Made by a program: the position numbers and the translations under genes. From Orlajensenia sp037404875 (GTDB lineage: Bacteria; Actinomycetota; Actinomycetes; Actinomycetales; Microbacteriaceae), in assembly GCF_037404875.1 (NCBI RefSeq), contig NZ_JBBELO010000011.1, forward strand, positions 62,001 through 126,000: DNA of 64,000 bases. Reading direction: 5' to 3'. Shown here piece by piece: positions 42,918 to 51,327 of the stretch. The first letter of the stretch is position 1. Each line of letters opens with the position of its first letter. The notes beneath the pieces are model-generated. The model ran no database searches, was not told where the DNA came from, and saw only the letters and a list, made by a program, of their open reading frames with translations.

Positions 42918-44625
42918 CGCGGGTCAAAGCGTGACGACGATCCGTTCTCCACGACCGCTGTGGATGCGATTCGGTGCTGAATTCGTCGCCGTGCTGATTG
43001 TCTTCTCGGCGGGAGTGATCACTCTCTCCAAGTGGTACGGCACTGCCTGGGAGATAAATCTTCTCTACAGCGGCGACTCTCTCGTGCTCCCTCTGTTGCA
43101 TGGATCTGTCATTGCGCGGGAGCCCTTCGAGTGGATCTTTTCATCGCAGCTCTTCTTCTTTCCCGAAGCACCGCTCTATTTCTTCGTGACGTTGTTCGTC
43201 CCTTCTCCGCGAGCCGCTCTGTGCGGGGTGGCGATACTCAACCTGATTCTTCTTTATGTTCTTCTGCGTTGGTGCAGCCGTCTGCTCTTTCGACACTCGC
43301 GGCACAGGATCATCGAAGTTTCGGTCGCTCTCGGCGCTACGGCGATGTACGTGGTTTATGTCCTCCTGGAGCCCGTTTCTGACATCAACGGCACCGCTGT
43401 GGCAAGCCTCTACCTTCTGGTCGCTTACTACTCCGGCGTAATCATTTGCGGACTCGCCTGTGTCGGGCTGACGCTCTGGGTCACCCGTGCTTTCACGGAT
43501 CCGCCGGTGCGCACATGGCGCACCGTGTTCTATGTCATACTCACCGGCCTGGTCGTCGCTCTCAGTGCCGGTTCGGATCCTCTCTTCAATTTCCAGGTCA
43601 GTGCACCGTTGATAGCCACGTTGGTCATCGCCGGAGCCGCTCGGCGTCTGCGTTGGCGTTGGTTGCTCATCACCGTCGGAACGATTGGCGCTGCGACGCT
43701 GGCGGGTGCCGTCCTACACCAGCTGTGGGGACGGTTCACCTCACTCTCGGTTTCTTCGTACGTGAATTTCGACAACCTGGCGGTTGCCTTCCAATTCCTG
43801 AAACACGTTCTCAGGGACACGGTTTCCACACCATACGGAACGCTGAAGCTCATCCTCGCGGTAGGTGTCCTCCTCATCACGCTGCTTCCAATAGTCCGTT
43901 CCTTCCTGGGCTCACAGAGGTTTCTAGCTCGATGGCATGTCACCGACGCGGAATTCGTGCTCGCCGTATTCTCGTGGGTCTCGGTCGTCTCCCTGCTATC
44001 AGGTGCGATCGCCACCGGCTCGCTGACGACCCGATATCTCGAGCCATTGTTCGTCTTTCCCCTCCTGAGCGCATCGTACGAGACGGTGCGTTTCTTCCGA
44101 TACCTCTTGTCCTCGGTGCAGCGAGCCGAGCTTCGCGCGAGTCTCTCTCGCTTCGGGACAGCTCTCGTGAGCGCGATCGCCTGCACGATCTTGATCGGCG
44201 CCGCCATCGCGGCACCGAACGCCGTCGACATGGCGACCTCCTCCAGCCGGGGAGGCGCCGAATGCACTGCGAAACTTCCGGCAGACGCGAAGGCCGGTGT
44301 GGGCACTTTCTGGCTCACCCGAAATTGGGAGGTGTACGGTTCTCACCGATACCCAATCCTCCAAGTGAATGGTGATCTGACAGTGTTCCCAGCCATGATC
44401 AATATGGCGAGTTATCTCCATCAGGAGTTCACCTTCGTTGTTGTAGATCCCTGGGGATTCGTTACCGAAGATTCCGTCAAACCGTTGGGAGAGCCGAATT
44501 CCATCACCGAATGCAGCGGCTACCGGATCTACGACTATGCCGGTACTCCCGGCCAGACCGAGCTGAATGCGGTGGTACACGCAAGCGTTGACAAGGTCCG
44601 AAGGGCTCACGGTTTCATCCCCTAG
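42904..44625 (+). CDS. Multi-pass membrane protein, possibly GT-C-type transferase
   Basis: This 573-residue protein has about eleven membrane helices and a C-terminal extracytoplasmic domain of about 140 residues. After helix 1 there is a loop (WYGTAWEINLLYSGDSLVLPLL) with acidic residues where GT-C enzymes keep their catalytic Asp/Glu. GTG 42904 overlaps the GT2 gene by 14 bp; a GTG nine codons later is an alternative. No family is firmly recognised; role in glycan decoration is inferred from its position after the polyprenol-phosphate sugar synthase. G+C is visibly lower than in the backbone. Confidence 0.75.
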   Translation: MERFDAGQSVTTIRSPRPLWMRFGAEFVAVLIVFSAGVITLSKWYGTAWEINLLYSGDSLVLPLLHGSVIAREPFEWIFSSQLFFFPEAPLYFFVTLFVPSPRAALCGVAILNLILLYVLLRWCSRLLFRHSRHRIIEVSVALGATAMYVVYVLLEPVSDINGTAVASLYLLVAYYSGVIICGLACVGLTLWVTRAFTDPPVRTWRTVFYVILTGLVVALSAGSDPLFNFQVSAPLIATLVIAGAARRLRWRWLLITVGTIGAATLAGAVLHQLWGRFTSLSVSSYVNFDNLAVAFQFLKHVLRDTVSTPYGTLKLILAVGVLLITLLPIVRSFLGSQRFLARWHVTDAEFVLAVFSWVSVVSLLSGAIATGSLTTRYLEPLFVFPLLSASYETVRFFRYLLSSVQRAELRASLSRFGTALVSAIACTILIGAAIAAPNAVDMATSSSRGGAECTAKLPADAKAGVGTFWLTRNWEVYGSHRYPILQVNGDLTVFPAMINMASYLHQEFTFVVVDPWGFVTEDSVKPLGEPNSITECSGYRIYDYAGTPGQTELNAVVHASVDKVRRAHGFIP

Positions 44626-44685
44626 TGCGACGTTGGAGGTTGAATTCCGCGCAGCCGTTCACGACTTCGCCCTCACTCAGTTCGT

Positions 44686-44691
44686 TAGGAT
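44686..44691 (+). promoter_or_regulatory. Possible -10 box upstream of the 44756/44991 genes
   Basis: TAGGAT lies in the gap after the multi-pass gene and 65 bp before GTG 44756, which itself has AAGGA 5 nt upstream. No -35 is evident. Confidence 0.25.
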
Positions 44692-44755
44692 GATGACGCG
44701 TCTCACGCAGTCGTGACGGCGGGGCCGCTCACCATCTCGAGAAGCAAGGATCACC

Positions 44756-44994
44756 GTGAACTTGGTCGTATTCAGTCCCGCCGAAGTCGAGGAGTCGAAC
44801 GCACCATCGATCCTGGCGATGCGGTCAGCGTGGTAGATCCAATCCCCACGGGTCCGGTCTCGGCCCACCGCCTGAACGCGAGCGCGGCCTTGCACTGGAC
44901 CGCAGAGCCATCGTGGCGGGTTGGGCTGCGCAGGTTCGCTCGAACGGGGCCGGCGCATAGCGTTATCGCGACGGCCGGGGAACCAGCGTCTTGA
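44756..44994 (+). other. Uncertain short reading frames; possible frameshifted small gene
   Basis: The 365-bp gap between the multi-pass protein and the FkbM gene contains no clear gene. A GTG at 44756 with a good AAGGA site opens a 26-codon frame (NLVVFSPAEVEESNAPSIL...) that ends at TAG 44834. A different frame is open from 44713 to 44994 and its TGA overlaps the TTG of the FkbM gene, as coupled genes do. Joining the two by a single shift near 44815 would give one protein of about 80 residues. No family is recognised. It could be a small real gene, a decayed gene or chance. Confidence 0.3.
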
Positions 44995-45893
44995 ACAACT
45001 TGGGGCGGTTCATTTCCTTTGCGCAGAATGGCGAAGACGTCGTCCTCAACAGGGCGTTATCGTCTATCGAACGAGGCGTCTACATCGATGTCGGGGCCAA
45101 CGATCCGACCGAATTCTCGATCACGCGGGCGTTCTACGATCGCGGCTGGCGGGGTATCGCGGTCGAGCCGAACCCGATTCTGGCGGACCGTTTCAGAGCG
45201 GAGAGACCCAGGGACCTCGTCGTTCAGGCGGCGGCGACAGACTCCGAAATGGAAGTGGTCACACTCCACGCGATCGGTGACACCGGCCTGTCGACACTGG
45301 TCGATGAAATCGGCGCCAGACATGCGAGCAACGGCTGGTCGATCGACGAGCTCACGGTCTCCGCACGGCGGCTCGACGACATAATCGTCGAAGCCGGCCT
45401 GGCGGAGACACCCATTCACTTCATGACGATCGACACAGAAGGCGCCGAAGGATCTGTGTTGAGGTCGATCGATCTGAGCAAGTATCGGCCATGGGTACTC
45501 GTTATCGAAGCGACCGCTCCTCTTACGACCGAGCCCACCCATCGTGAGTGGGAGCATCTGGTTATGGACCGAGGTTACCGCTACTGCATGTTCGACGGAC
45601 TCTCGCGCTTCTACGTCGCTGAGGAACAGTTCGAAAGCATAGGCGCAGCGCTGAGCTATCCGGCAGGAATGTTCGACTCATTCGTTACCGTCGGAAGGCT
45701 CGGCGAAGAAGAGCGTATCGCCGGGCTGGAGCGCTCCAAGCACGACCTCGAACGCAAGGTGGAAGCGCTCGCATCGCGAGCGGCGCGGACGGAGAGAGCC
45801 GAGGCGGAACTTCAACGACTGAGAAGCACCTGGTCGTGGCGACTCACTCGTCCGTTGCGGGCCGTTCGATCCATACGGATAGGGCCACAGTGA
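44991..45893 (+). CDS. FkbM family methyltransferase with coiled coil and SWRxTxPLR tail
   Basis: This is 300 residues from TTG 44991. The FkbM domain has FISFAQNGEDVVLNRAL, SAM-binding GVYIDVGANDPTEFS, GWRGIAVEPNP and the IDTEGAEGSVL motif. It would methylate a sugar hydroxyl, a common chain-capping or decorating step in polysaccharide loci. Residues 245-285 form a coiled coil followed by STWSWRLTRPLRAVRS, the tail also found in the GT-A enzyme and small coiled-coil protein of this locus. Its stop overlaps the GTG of the following GT4. Confidence 0.9.
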   Translation: MNNLGRFISFAQNGEDVVLNRALSSIERGVYIDVGANDPTEFSITRAFYDRGWRGIAVEPNPILADRFRAERPRDLVVQAAATDSEMEVVTLHAIGDTGLSTLVDEIGARHASNGWSIDELTVSARRLDDIIVEAGLAETPIHFMTIDTEGAEGSVLRSIDLSKYRPWVLVIEATAPLTTEPTHREWEHLVMDRGYRYCMFDGLSRFYVAEEQFESIGAALSYPAGMFDSFVTVGRLGEEERIAGLERSKHDLERKVEALASRAARTERAEAELQRLRSTWSWRLTRPLRAVRSIRIGPQ

Positions 45894-47023
45894 CCACGCT
45901 CAAAGTTGTCCTCGAGCAGTTGCTCGCTCCCGTTCCCGGTGGCATCGGGCGATACACCGACGACCTCACGACAGCGTTGATTGCGCAGGCTCCCCCAGGC
46001 TGCGACGTTGTCGGAATCGTGTCAGCAGTGGACGAGGGCACGATTGCCGGCCTCCGTGGACGAGTGACAGGCCTCGCCGCAGTGGAGACCCTTTCCCTGC
46101 GCAGACGTGAGTTGGCGATCGCCTGGCGTTATGGGGTCTTGACCGGTCTCAAGGGGTCGATTGTGCATGCACCGAGCCTCCTCGCGCCGCTCAGTCGCCA
46201 CGAGCGTTCGTCGCACGGGCAAGTCGCGGTGACGATCCACGATGCAGTGCCGTGGACTCATCCCGAGACACTCACTCCCCATGGCGTCGCATGGCATCGA
46301 GCGATGGCTGAGCGGGCACATCGCCATGCCGACGCGATCATTGTGCCCACTCACGCCGTCGCGCTCGAGCTGAATGAGCACGTCGACTTCGGCGACCGGG
46401 TGCGCGTCGTCGGCGGTGCTGTCAGTCCACGGTTGAGTTTGCCCGCCGACGAAGACGCTCGTGCTGTCCGCCTCCAGTTGCCCGACAGCTATCTTCTCAG
46501 CGTCGGCACCCTCGAACCTCGGAAGGGCATCCGCTCACTCATCAAGGCGCTTTCCTTACCTGAGGCAACGGATCTCCCGCTACTCGTCGTAGGACCGAAG
46601 GGTTGGGGCGGCGTCGACATCGACGCACTGGCGGCAGAGGTGGGCCTTCCAGAGGGTCGAGTGCGCGCACTCGGATACCTGGACGATGCCGATCTGGCCG
46701 TAGTCCTCTCCCGCTCTACCCTCTTCGTCATGCCGAGTCTGGCCGAAGGATTCGGGCTGCCGCTGCTCGAGGCGATGTACTTCGGTCGTCCGGTCGTGCA
46801 CTCCGATGCGCCAGCCCTGGTGGAAGTCGCTGGCGGAGCAGGGACAGTCGTCGAACGCGATGACTCTGCGACGTACGCTCAGCGGTTGTCGGTTGCCATC
46901 ACGGAACTCGTCGGCGACGAAGCACGAAGAGCACGATTGGGCGTGCTCGCTCGAGATCGCGCGCGCGCTTACAGCTGGCGAGATTCTGCGGATCGTGTCT
47001 GGCAGCTCCACGCCGAACTGTGA
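45890..47023 (+). CDS. GT4 glycosyltransferase
   Basis: This is 377 residues from GTG 45890, which overlaps the FkbM stop (GTGA). The GT-B fold has LAPVPGGIGRYTDDLTTAL, SVGTLEPRKGIRSLIKAL, and SLAEGFGLPLLEAMYFGRPVV as the E-x7-E motif with SDAPALVEVAGGAG. A mannosyl- or rhamnosyl-transferase role in chain assembly is likely. It is the last plus-strand gene of the locus and is convergent with the LCP gene, with 5 bp between stops. Confidence 0.92.
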   Translation: MTTLKVVLEQLLAPVPGGIGRYTDDLTTALIAQAPPGCDVVGIVSAVDEGTIAGLRGRVTGLAAVETLSLRRRELAIAWRYGVLTGLKGSIVHAPSLLAPLSRHERSSHGQVAVTIHDAVPWTHPETLTPHGVAWHRAMAERAHRHADAIIVPTHAVALELNEHVDFGDRVRVVGGAVSPRLSLPADEDARAVRLQLPDSYLLSVGTLEPRKGIRSLIKALSLPEATDLPLLVVGPKGWGGVDIDALAAEVGLPEGRVRALGYLDDADLAVVLSRSTLFVMPSLAEGFGLPLLEAMYFGRPVVHSDAPALVEVAGGAGTVVERDDSATYAQRLSVAITELVGDEARRARLGVLARDRARAYSWRDSADRVWQLHAEL

Positions 47024-47028
47024 GAGCC

Positions 47029-48411
47029 TCAGCCCTTCGGCGTAGGAGACGAGGTCGGCGGGAACACCGCCGCGTGCACAGTCTGGTGGATCCAGTCGTA
47101 ATCGGGAGCGGTAGGATCCACGTCCGGTGGAACCATGGCCAAGCGGGTGACGGGCTGGCCTTTCGCCTTCGGCGCTAGGTCTACGAAGTAGCCGAGCATC
47201 GACTGGGGGATGTCCGTCTTCACGACTTGAGCGCCGGCCGCGGCGATCGACTGGAATTTGGTGAGCACGTTCGCCGGATTGAATTGCTGCAGGATCGCAT
47301 CCTGCAATTGGCCCTGGCGCTGCATGCGGTCATAATCGCTGGTGCCATACCGTGATCGCGCATACCAGAGCGCGTGGAAACCATCCAGCTTTTGCACCCC
47401 AGCCTCGATCCAGTCCGTGATCTCAACGGGATTCCCATCCTCGTCGTGACCGGCGCCCATGGGCACACGGTCCTTGACGTCGACGGTGACGCCTCCCAGA
47501 GCATCGATGAGGTCGGAGAAGCCCTGCATGTCGATAAGGGCGTAGTACTGGATGGGCAATCCGGTGATGCCTTCCGCGGCGTCGCGCATCGCCTCGATGC
47601 CCGGCTCCGAGCCCTTCGCCTGCGCATCCGGGTACATCTCCGGGCTCTTCAGCTCCACCTCCGTGTAGATGGAGTTCAGCTGGCACACGTCCACGTCGCA
47701 CTCGTCGTCGTAGCCGTAGCCATTCGGGTACTTGTCGGCCATCGGTCCCGGCGAGAATGGCACATTCTCGAGGTCGCGGGGAAGTCCGATGACCACCGAA
47801 CGGCCCGTCGTCGAGTCGACGCTGACGACGGAGATGCTGTCGGGGCGCAGGCCGTCCCGGTCGGGACCGGCATCGCCTCCCAGGAGCAGGATGTTGTACT
47901 TCCCGTCAATCGGCGGAACGCTCGGGCCGGCTTGGAACACGCTCGACAGGAAGCCGCTGGCGGTCGTCGCGAGATACGCCCCGTACGCAGCCGATCCGCT
48001 GAGCACCACCATGACGACGGTCGTGAGCCCGGCGATCCACACCCGTGCCGACGGCGCAGTGCGCACGATGCGCACCAGCCGCAGGGTGTCGAGCGTGAGA
48101 ACGACCCAGACGATGCCGTAGAACAGCAGGATCGCCGCGATCGCCCAGAGACTCGCGGAGGTGCTGAAGAGCGAGTAGAGCATCGTCTTGGCGAAGAACC
48201 AGAGCGCGGCGAGAACAACGAGCATGCCCCACAGCACGAGGGTCGTTCCGAGGCCGAACCGGCCGAGGCGTCGATTGCCCGCCAGGACCTGGGGAGAGCC
48301 GGGGATGAGGAAGTTCAGAACGACGAGCCACCAGGCACGTCGGGTCATCAAGGTCCGGGAGCCGGCATCCGGATAGCGGATGGGGCTGGCGGTGGCAGTC
48401 AGGGAGCTCAT
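47029..48411 (-). CDS. LytR-CpsA-Psr (LCP) family protein with multi-helix N-terminus
   Basis: This is a 460-residue protein. Residues 25-160 contain four or five membrane helices instead of the usual single anchor. The extracytoplasmic LCP domain follows: YNILLLGGDAG, RPDSISVVSVDSTTG, VIGLPRDLENV, and the LWYARSRYGTSDYDRMQRQ block with the catalytic Arg/Asp residues. LCP enzymes transfer undecaprenyl-linked glycans to peptidoglycan or arabinogalactan, so it is the likely wall-attachment step for the polysaccharide. Its ATG overlaps the purE stop, so it is expressed with purK-purE. Confidence 0.93.
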   Translation of the reverse strand: MSSLTATASPIRYPDAGSRTLMTRRAWWLVVLNFLIPGSPQVLAGNRRLGRFGLGTTLVLWGMLVVLAALWFFAKTMLYSLFSTSASLWAIAAILLFYGIVWVVLTLDTLRLVRIVRTAPSARVWIAGLTTVVMVVLSGSAAYGAYLATTASGFLSSVFQAGPSVPPIDGKYNILLLGGDAGPDRDGLRPDSISVVSVDSTTGRSVVIGLPRDLENVPFSPGPMADKYPNGYGYDDECDVDVCQLNSIYTEVELKSPEMYPDAQAKGSEPGIEAMRDAAEGITGLPIQYYALIDMQGFSDLIDALGGVTVDVKDRVPMGAGHDEDGNPVEITDWIEAGVQKLDGFHALWYARSRYGTSDYDRMQRQGQLQDAILQQFNPANVLTKFQSIAAAGAQVVKTDIPQSMLGYFVDLAPKAKGQPVTRLAMVPPDVDPTAPDYDWIHQTVHAAVFPPTSSPTPKG

Positions 48412-48908
48412 AGGCGCGATTGCAGGTCCGTGTTCTTCTTCTCGACGAGCTGCTCGAGGTCTGCGGCGTAGGCGGCCAGCTGATCGCCGATCGCCGGATT
48501 TGCGGCACCGAGGATGCGCAGGGCGAGCAAGGCGGCGTTCTTCGAGTTCCCGATGGCGACCGTGGCAACCGGAATGCCGGCCGGCATCTGCACGATGGAA
48601 AGGAGCGAGTCCAGGCCGTCGAGCTTGCCGAGCGGCACGGGCACGCCGATCACGGGCAGGGTGGTCACCGATGCGAGCATTCCCGGGAGGTGGGCGGCGC
48701 CGCCGGCGCCGGCGATGATGACCTTCAGGCCGCGGTCGCGGGCGTCGGTACCGTAGTCGATCATCTTGCGCGGAGTCCGGTGCGCCGAGACGACCTCCAC
48801 CTCGAAGGGGATGCCGAAGTCGCGGAGGGTCTGCGCTGCGTCGCTCATCACGGGCCAGTCGGAGTCGCTGCCCATGACGATGCCGACCGTCGGGTTGCTC
48901 TCAGTCAC
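48408..48908 (-). CDS. purE: 5-(carboxyamino)imidazole ribonucleotide mutase
   Basis: This 166-residue class I PurE has VGIVMGSDSDWPVM, the SAHRTP active-site motif, and IAGAGGAAHLPGM. It converts N5-CAIR from PurK to CAIR in purine synthesis. The start is a GTG. The gap to purK is 115 bp and contains no visible feature, and the stop overlaps the LCP start. Confidence 0.96.
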   Translation of the reverse strand: MTESNPTVGIVMGSDSDWPVMSDAAQTLRDFGIPFEVEVVSAHRTPRKMIDYGTDARDRGLKVIIAGAGGAAHLPGMLASVTTLPVIGVPVPLGKLDGLDSLLSIVQMPAGIPVATVAIGNSKNAALLALRILGAANPAIGDQLAAYAADLEQLVEKKNTDLQSRL

Positions 48909-49023
48909 CCGTCGATCGTAGGGCCCGGCTGCTGGGAAACCCCGGAGGGCACACGCAAACCGGCGGATGCTGCGACGAAGTTGCTCTCGCGATGCCCACC
49001 CATGGCCCGCTCGGCAGCGAGCC

Positions 49024-50154
49024 TCAATCGAGCAAGATCGCCGCCACGGCGCGCGACTCGTAGGTCACGTCGTCGAGGTCCGCTCCGATGACGGTGACGT
49101 GGCCGACCTTGCGGCCGGGGCGCGAGTCCTTGCCATACGTGTGGATCTTGGCCGTCGGATGCGCCGCCATCGCCGCCGGGAAGCGGTCGGCGAGCGAGCC
49201 ACGTTCCGGCCCGCCCAGAAGGTTCACCATCACCGCCCACGGCTCGTGGGTGCCGGTGGCTCCCAGCGGCAGGTCGAGCACGGCACGCAGATGCTGCTCG
49301 AACTGGCTCGTCGTGGAGCCGTCGATCGACCAGTGCCCGCTGTTGTGCGGCCGCATGGCGAGTTCGTTCACGAGCACCCGGCCATCCACCGTCTGGAAGA
49401 GTTCGACGGCAAGCACTCCGGTCACGCCGATGCCCTCGGCCACCGCGATCGCGATGTCGGCGGCGAGATCGGCGATCCGTCCGGCCGAGTGCGGAGCAGG
49501 CGCGATGACCTCCGCGCACACGCCGCCCTGCTGAACCGTCTCCACCAGGGGCCAGGCGACCACCTCGCCCGAAGAACTCCGGGCGACCTGCTGGGCGAGC
49601 TCGCGCGAGAAGTCGACGAGTTCCTCTGCAAGCAGGCCGCCACCCTGGCCGTCTTCAGCGAGCGCGGTGAACCAGTCGTCGACCTCGTGGGGCGCGCTCA
49701 CCACGCGCACTCCCTTGCCGTCGTAGCCGCCACGGGGCGTCTTGACGACAGCGCGGCCGCCGTGCGCGTCCAAGAACGCGGCCAGGTCATCCGGGCTCTC
49801 GACCCGCGCCCAGTCGGGAACGGGCAGTCCCAACTCTGAGAGCTTCTGCCGCATGAGCAGCTTGTCCTGGGCATAGAGCAGCGCATCCGGGCCGGGATGC
49901 ACCGCGACGCCCCGCTCGACCAGTTCGCGCAGGATGTCCTGCGGCACGTGCTCATGGTCGAACGTGACGACGTCGACACCCTCGGCGAACTCGAGCACGC
50001 GCTCTCGCTCGCGGTAGTCGCCGACCGCGGTCGCGGCGAGCGCCGCGGCCATTCCGTCGGCCTCGGCCAGTACGCGCAGCTCGATTCCGAGCTCGACGGC
50101 GGGGGGAATCATCATGCGGGCAAGCTGCCCTGCGCCGATCACGCCAACGATCAT
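49024..50154 (-). CDS. purK: 5-(carboxyamino)imidazole ribonucleotide synthase
   Basis: This 376-residue ATP-grasp enzyme makes N5-CAIR from AIR, ATP and bicarbonate. It has VIGAGQLARMMIPPAVELG at the start, VVKTPRGGYDGKGVRV as the ATP-grasp loop, VLAVELFQTVDGRVLVNELAMRPHNSGHW as the metal-binding region, and HTYGKDSRPGRKVGHV near the end. The start was set at the family-typical MIVGVIGAGQ; an upstream in-frame ATG would add 27 atypical residues. Divergent from a gtrA-like gene. Confidence 0.96.
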   Translation of the reverse strand: MIVGVIGAGQLARMMIPPAVELGIELRVLAEADGMAAALAATAVGDYRERERVLEFAEGVDVVTFDHEHVPQDILRELVERGVAVHPGPDALLYAQDKLLMRQKLSELGLPVPDWARVESPDDLAAFLDAHGGRAVVKTPRGGYDGKGVRVVSAPHEVDDWFTALAEDGQGGGLLAEELVDFSRELAQQVARSSSGEVVAWPLVETVQQGGVCAEVIAPAPHSAGRIADLAADIAIAVAEGIGVTGVLAVELFQTVDGRVLVNELAMRPHNSGHWSIDGSTTSQFEQHLRAVLDLPLGATGTHEPWAVMVNLLGGPERGSLADRFPAAMAAHPTAKIHTYGKDSRPGRKVGHVTVIGADLDDVTYESRAVAAILLD

Positions 50155-50277
50155 GGTGAGACTCTCAGCTCGGGCCCGCGATGCGCAGGCTCTGTTCAGG
50201 ATGCGTTCGCCCGCCGTCATTAGACTGCCGAGCACGCTCTCTATCTTCGCCCATCCGCCCTATCGGGAAGGCACTCC

Positions 50278-50793
50278 GTGACGACGACCTCGACGCCGGC
50301 TTGGCGTGCCCTGGCGGGTCAGCTGCTGCGCTTCGGCGCGGTCGGCGCCGTGGGCTTCATCGTCGACATCGGCCTGTTCAACCTGCTGCGCACGACGGTG
50401 CTCTCTCCCGAGCAGTTGCACACCGGCCCGTTGATCGCCAAGGTCATCTCCACAACGGCCGCCATCATCGTCAACTGGATGGGCAATCGTTACTGGACCT
50501 TCGGCGACAAGCGCTCCAACCGCACCCTGCGTGAGGGCGTCCAGTTCTTCACTGCGAGCGTCGTCGGCATGCTGATCGGCCTGCTCTGCCTGTGGGTCTC
50601 GCACTACCTGCTCGGGATGACCTCGGTACTCGCCGACAACATCTCCTCGAACGTGATCGGCCTGGCCCTGGGAACCGCATTCCGGTTCATCGCCTACCGC
50701 TACGGGGTCTTCGCCGGGCCGAGCATCGACGAGGATGAGCCCGCGAAGCCGCTAGCGCCCGCCCCAGGCGACCGTCTGGTCGGTGAGAGCTGA
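50278..50793 (+). CDS. GtrA family membrane protein
   Basis: This 171-residue protein has four membrane helices: LLRFGAVGAVGFIVDIGLFNLL, IISTTAAIIVNWMGNRYWTF-like second helix, VGMLIGLLCLWVSHYLL, and LGTAFRFIAYRYGVF. The start is a GTG. It occupies the same place as Rv3277 in M. tuberculosis, between purK and the PH-domain gene, and so belongs to the conserved backbone rather than the polysaccharide block. Its 3' end overlaps the convergent PH-domain gene by 42 bp. Confidence 0.9.
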   Translation: MTTTSTPAWRALAGQLLRFGAVGAVGFIVDIGLFNLLRTTVLSPEQLHTGPLIAKVISTTAAIIVNWMGNRYWTFGDKRSNRTLREGVQFFTASVVGMLIGLLCLWVSHYLLGMTSVLADNISSNVIGLALGTAFRFIAYRYGVFAGPSIDEDEPAKPLAPAPGDRLVGES

Positions 50794-51321
50794 CGGCGCG
50801 TTCTGCCAGTGCACCTGCGTCGTCGTGCCGTGCGCGGCATCCGTCAGGTCGTGCAGTGCTCGCTGGATGAGGCCGGCCCGCGGTACGTCGCGCAGCACCA
50901 CCGGCCGGTCCGCGCCGCTGTTCAACAGCACGTCTCCGCTGCGGAACGCGCTCTGCAACCAGCTGCGGCGCACGCTCACGTCGTAGATGCGCGTGAACGC
51001 CACCTCTTGCCGCGTCCGCACGAAGAATCCGCTGCGGATGATGACGCGTCGCGTCGTGATGGTGCAGCGCTGGCCGAGCCACCAGATGAACGGCACGAGC
51101 CAGCCGAAGAACGCGATCGCGGCGAGGCCTCCCCAGAGCGCCCACCCCATCCACGCCTCAGGCAGGCTCCAGGCGAAGTAGCCGACGGCCGCGCAGGATG
51201 CCACGAGCAGCACCGTGGGCCAGAACAGCACCCGGGCGTGGCGACGGATGCGCGCGATGACGCGTTCACCCGGGGCGGCAGGTCCGGTCGCGCCGGGCTG
51301 AGGGTCGCCCATGGTGCTCAT
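50752..51321 (-). CDS. PH domain-containing membrane protein (YdbS/bPH2-like)
   Basis: This 189-residue protein has two membrane helices (residues 30-50 and 58-82) followed by a bacterial PH-like domain: CTITTRRVIIRSGFFVRTRQEVAFTRIYDVSV and GDVLLNSGADRPVVLRDVP. Its position between gtrA and birA corresponds to Rv3278c. The function is unknown. The last 42 bp overlap the convergent gtrA-like gene. Confidence 0.9.
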   Translation of the reverse strand: MSTMGDPQPGATGPAAPGERVIARIRRHARVLFWPTVLLVASCAAVGYFAWSLPEAWMGWALWGGLAAIAFFGWLVPFIWWLGQRCTITTRRVIIRSGFFVRTRQEVAFTRIYDVSVRRSWLQSAFRSGDVLLNSGADRPVVLRDVPRAGLIQRALHDLTDAAHGTTTQVHWQNAPSALTDQTVAWGGR

Positions 51322-51327
51322 GAGTCA

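Noticed and set aside
44677..44958. Minus-strand 93-codon frame in the gap before the FkbM gene
   Set aside because: No ribosome-binding site, Arg-rich composition and no similarity; it would oppose the local transcription.
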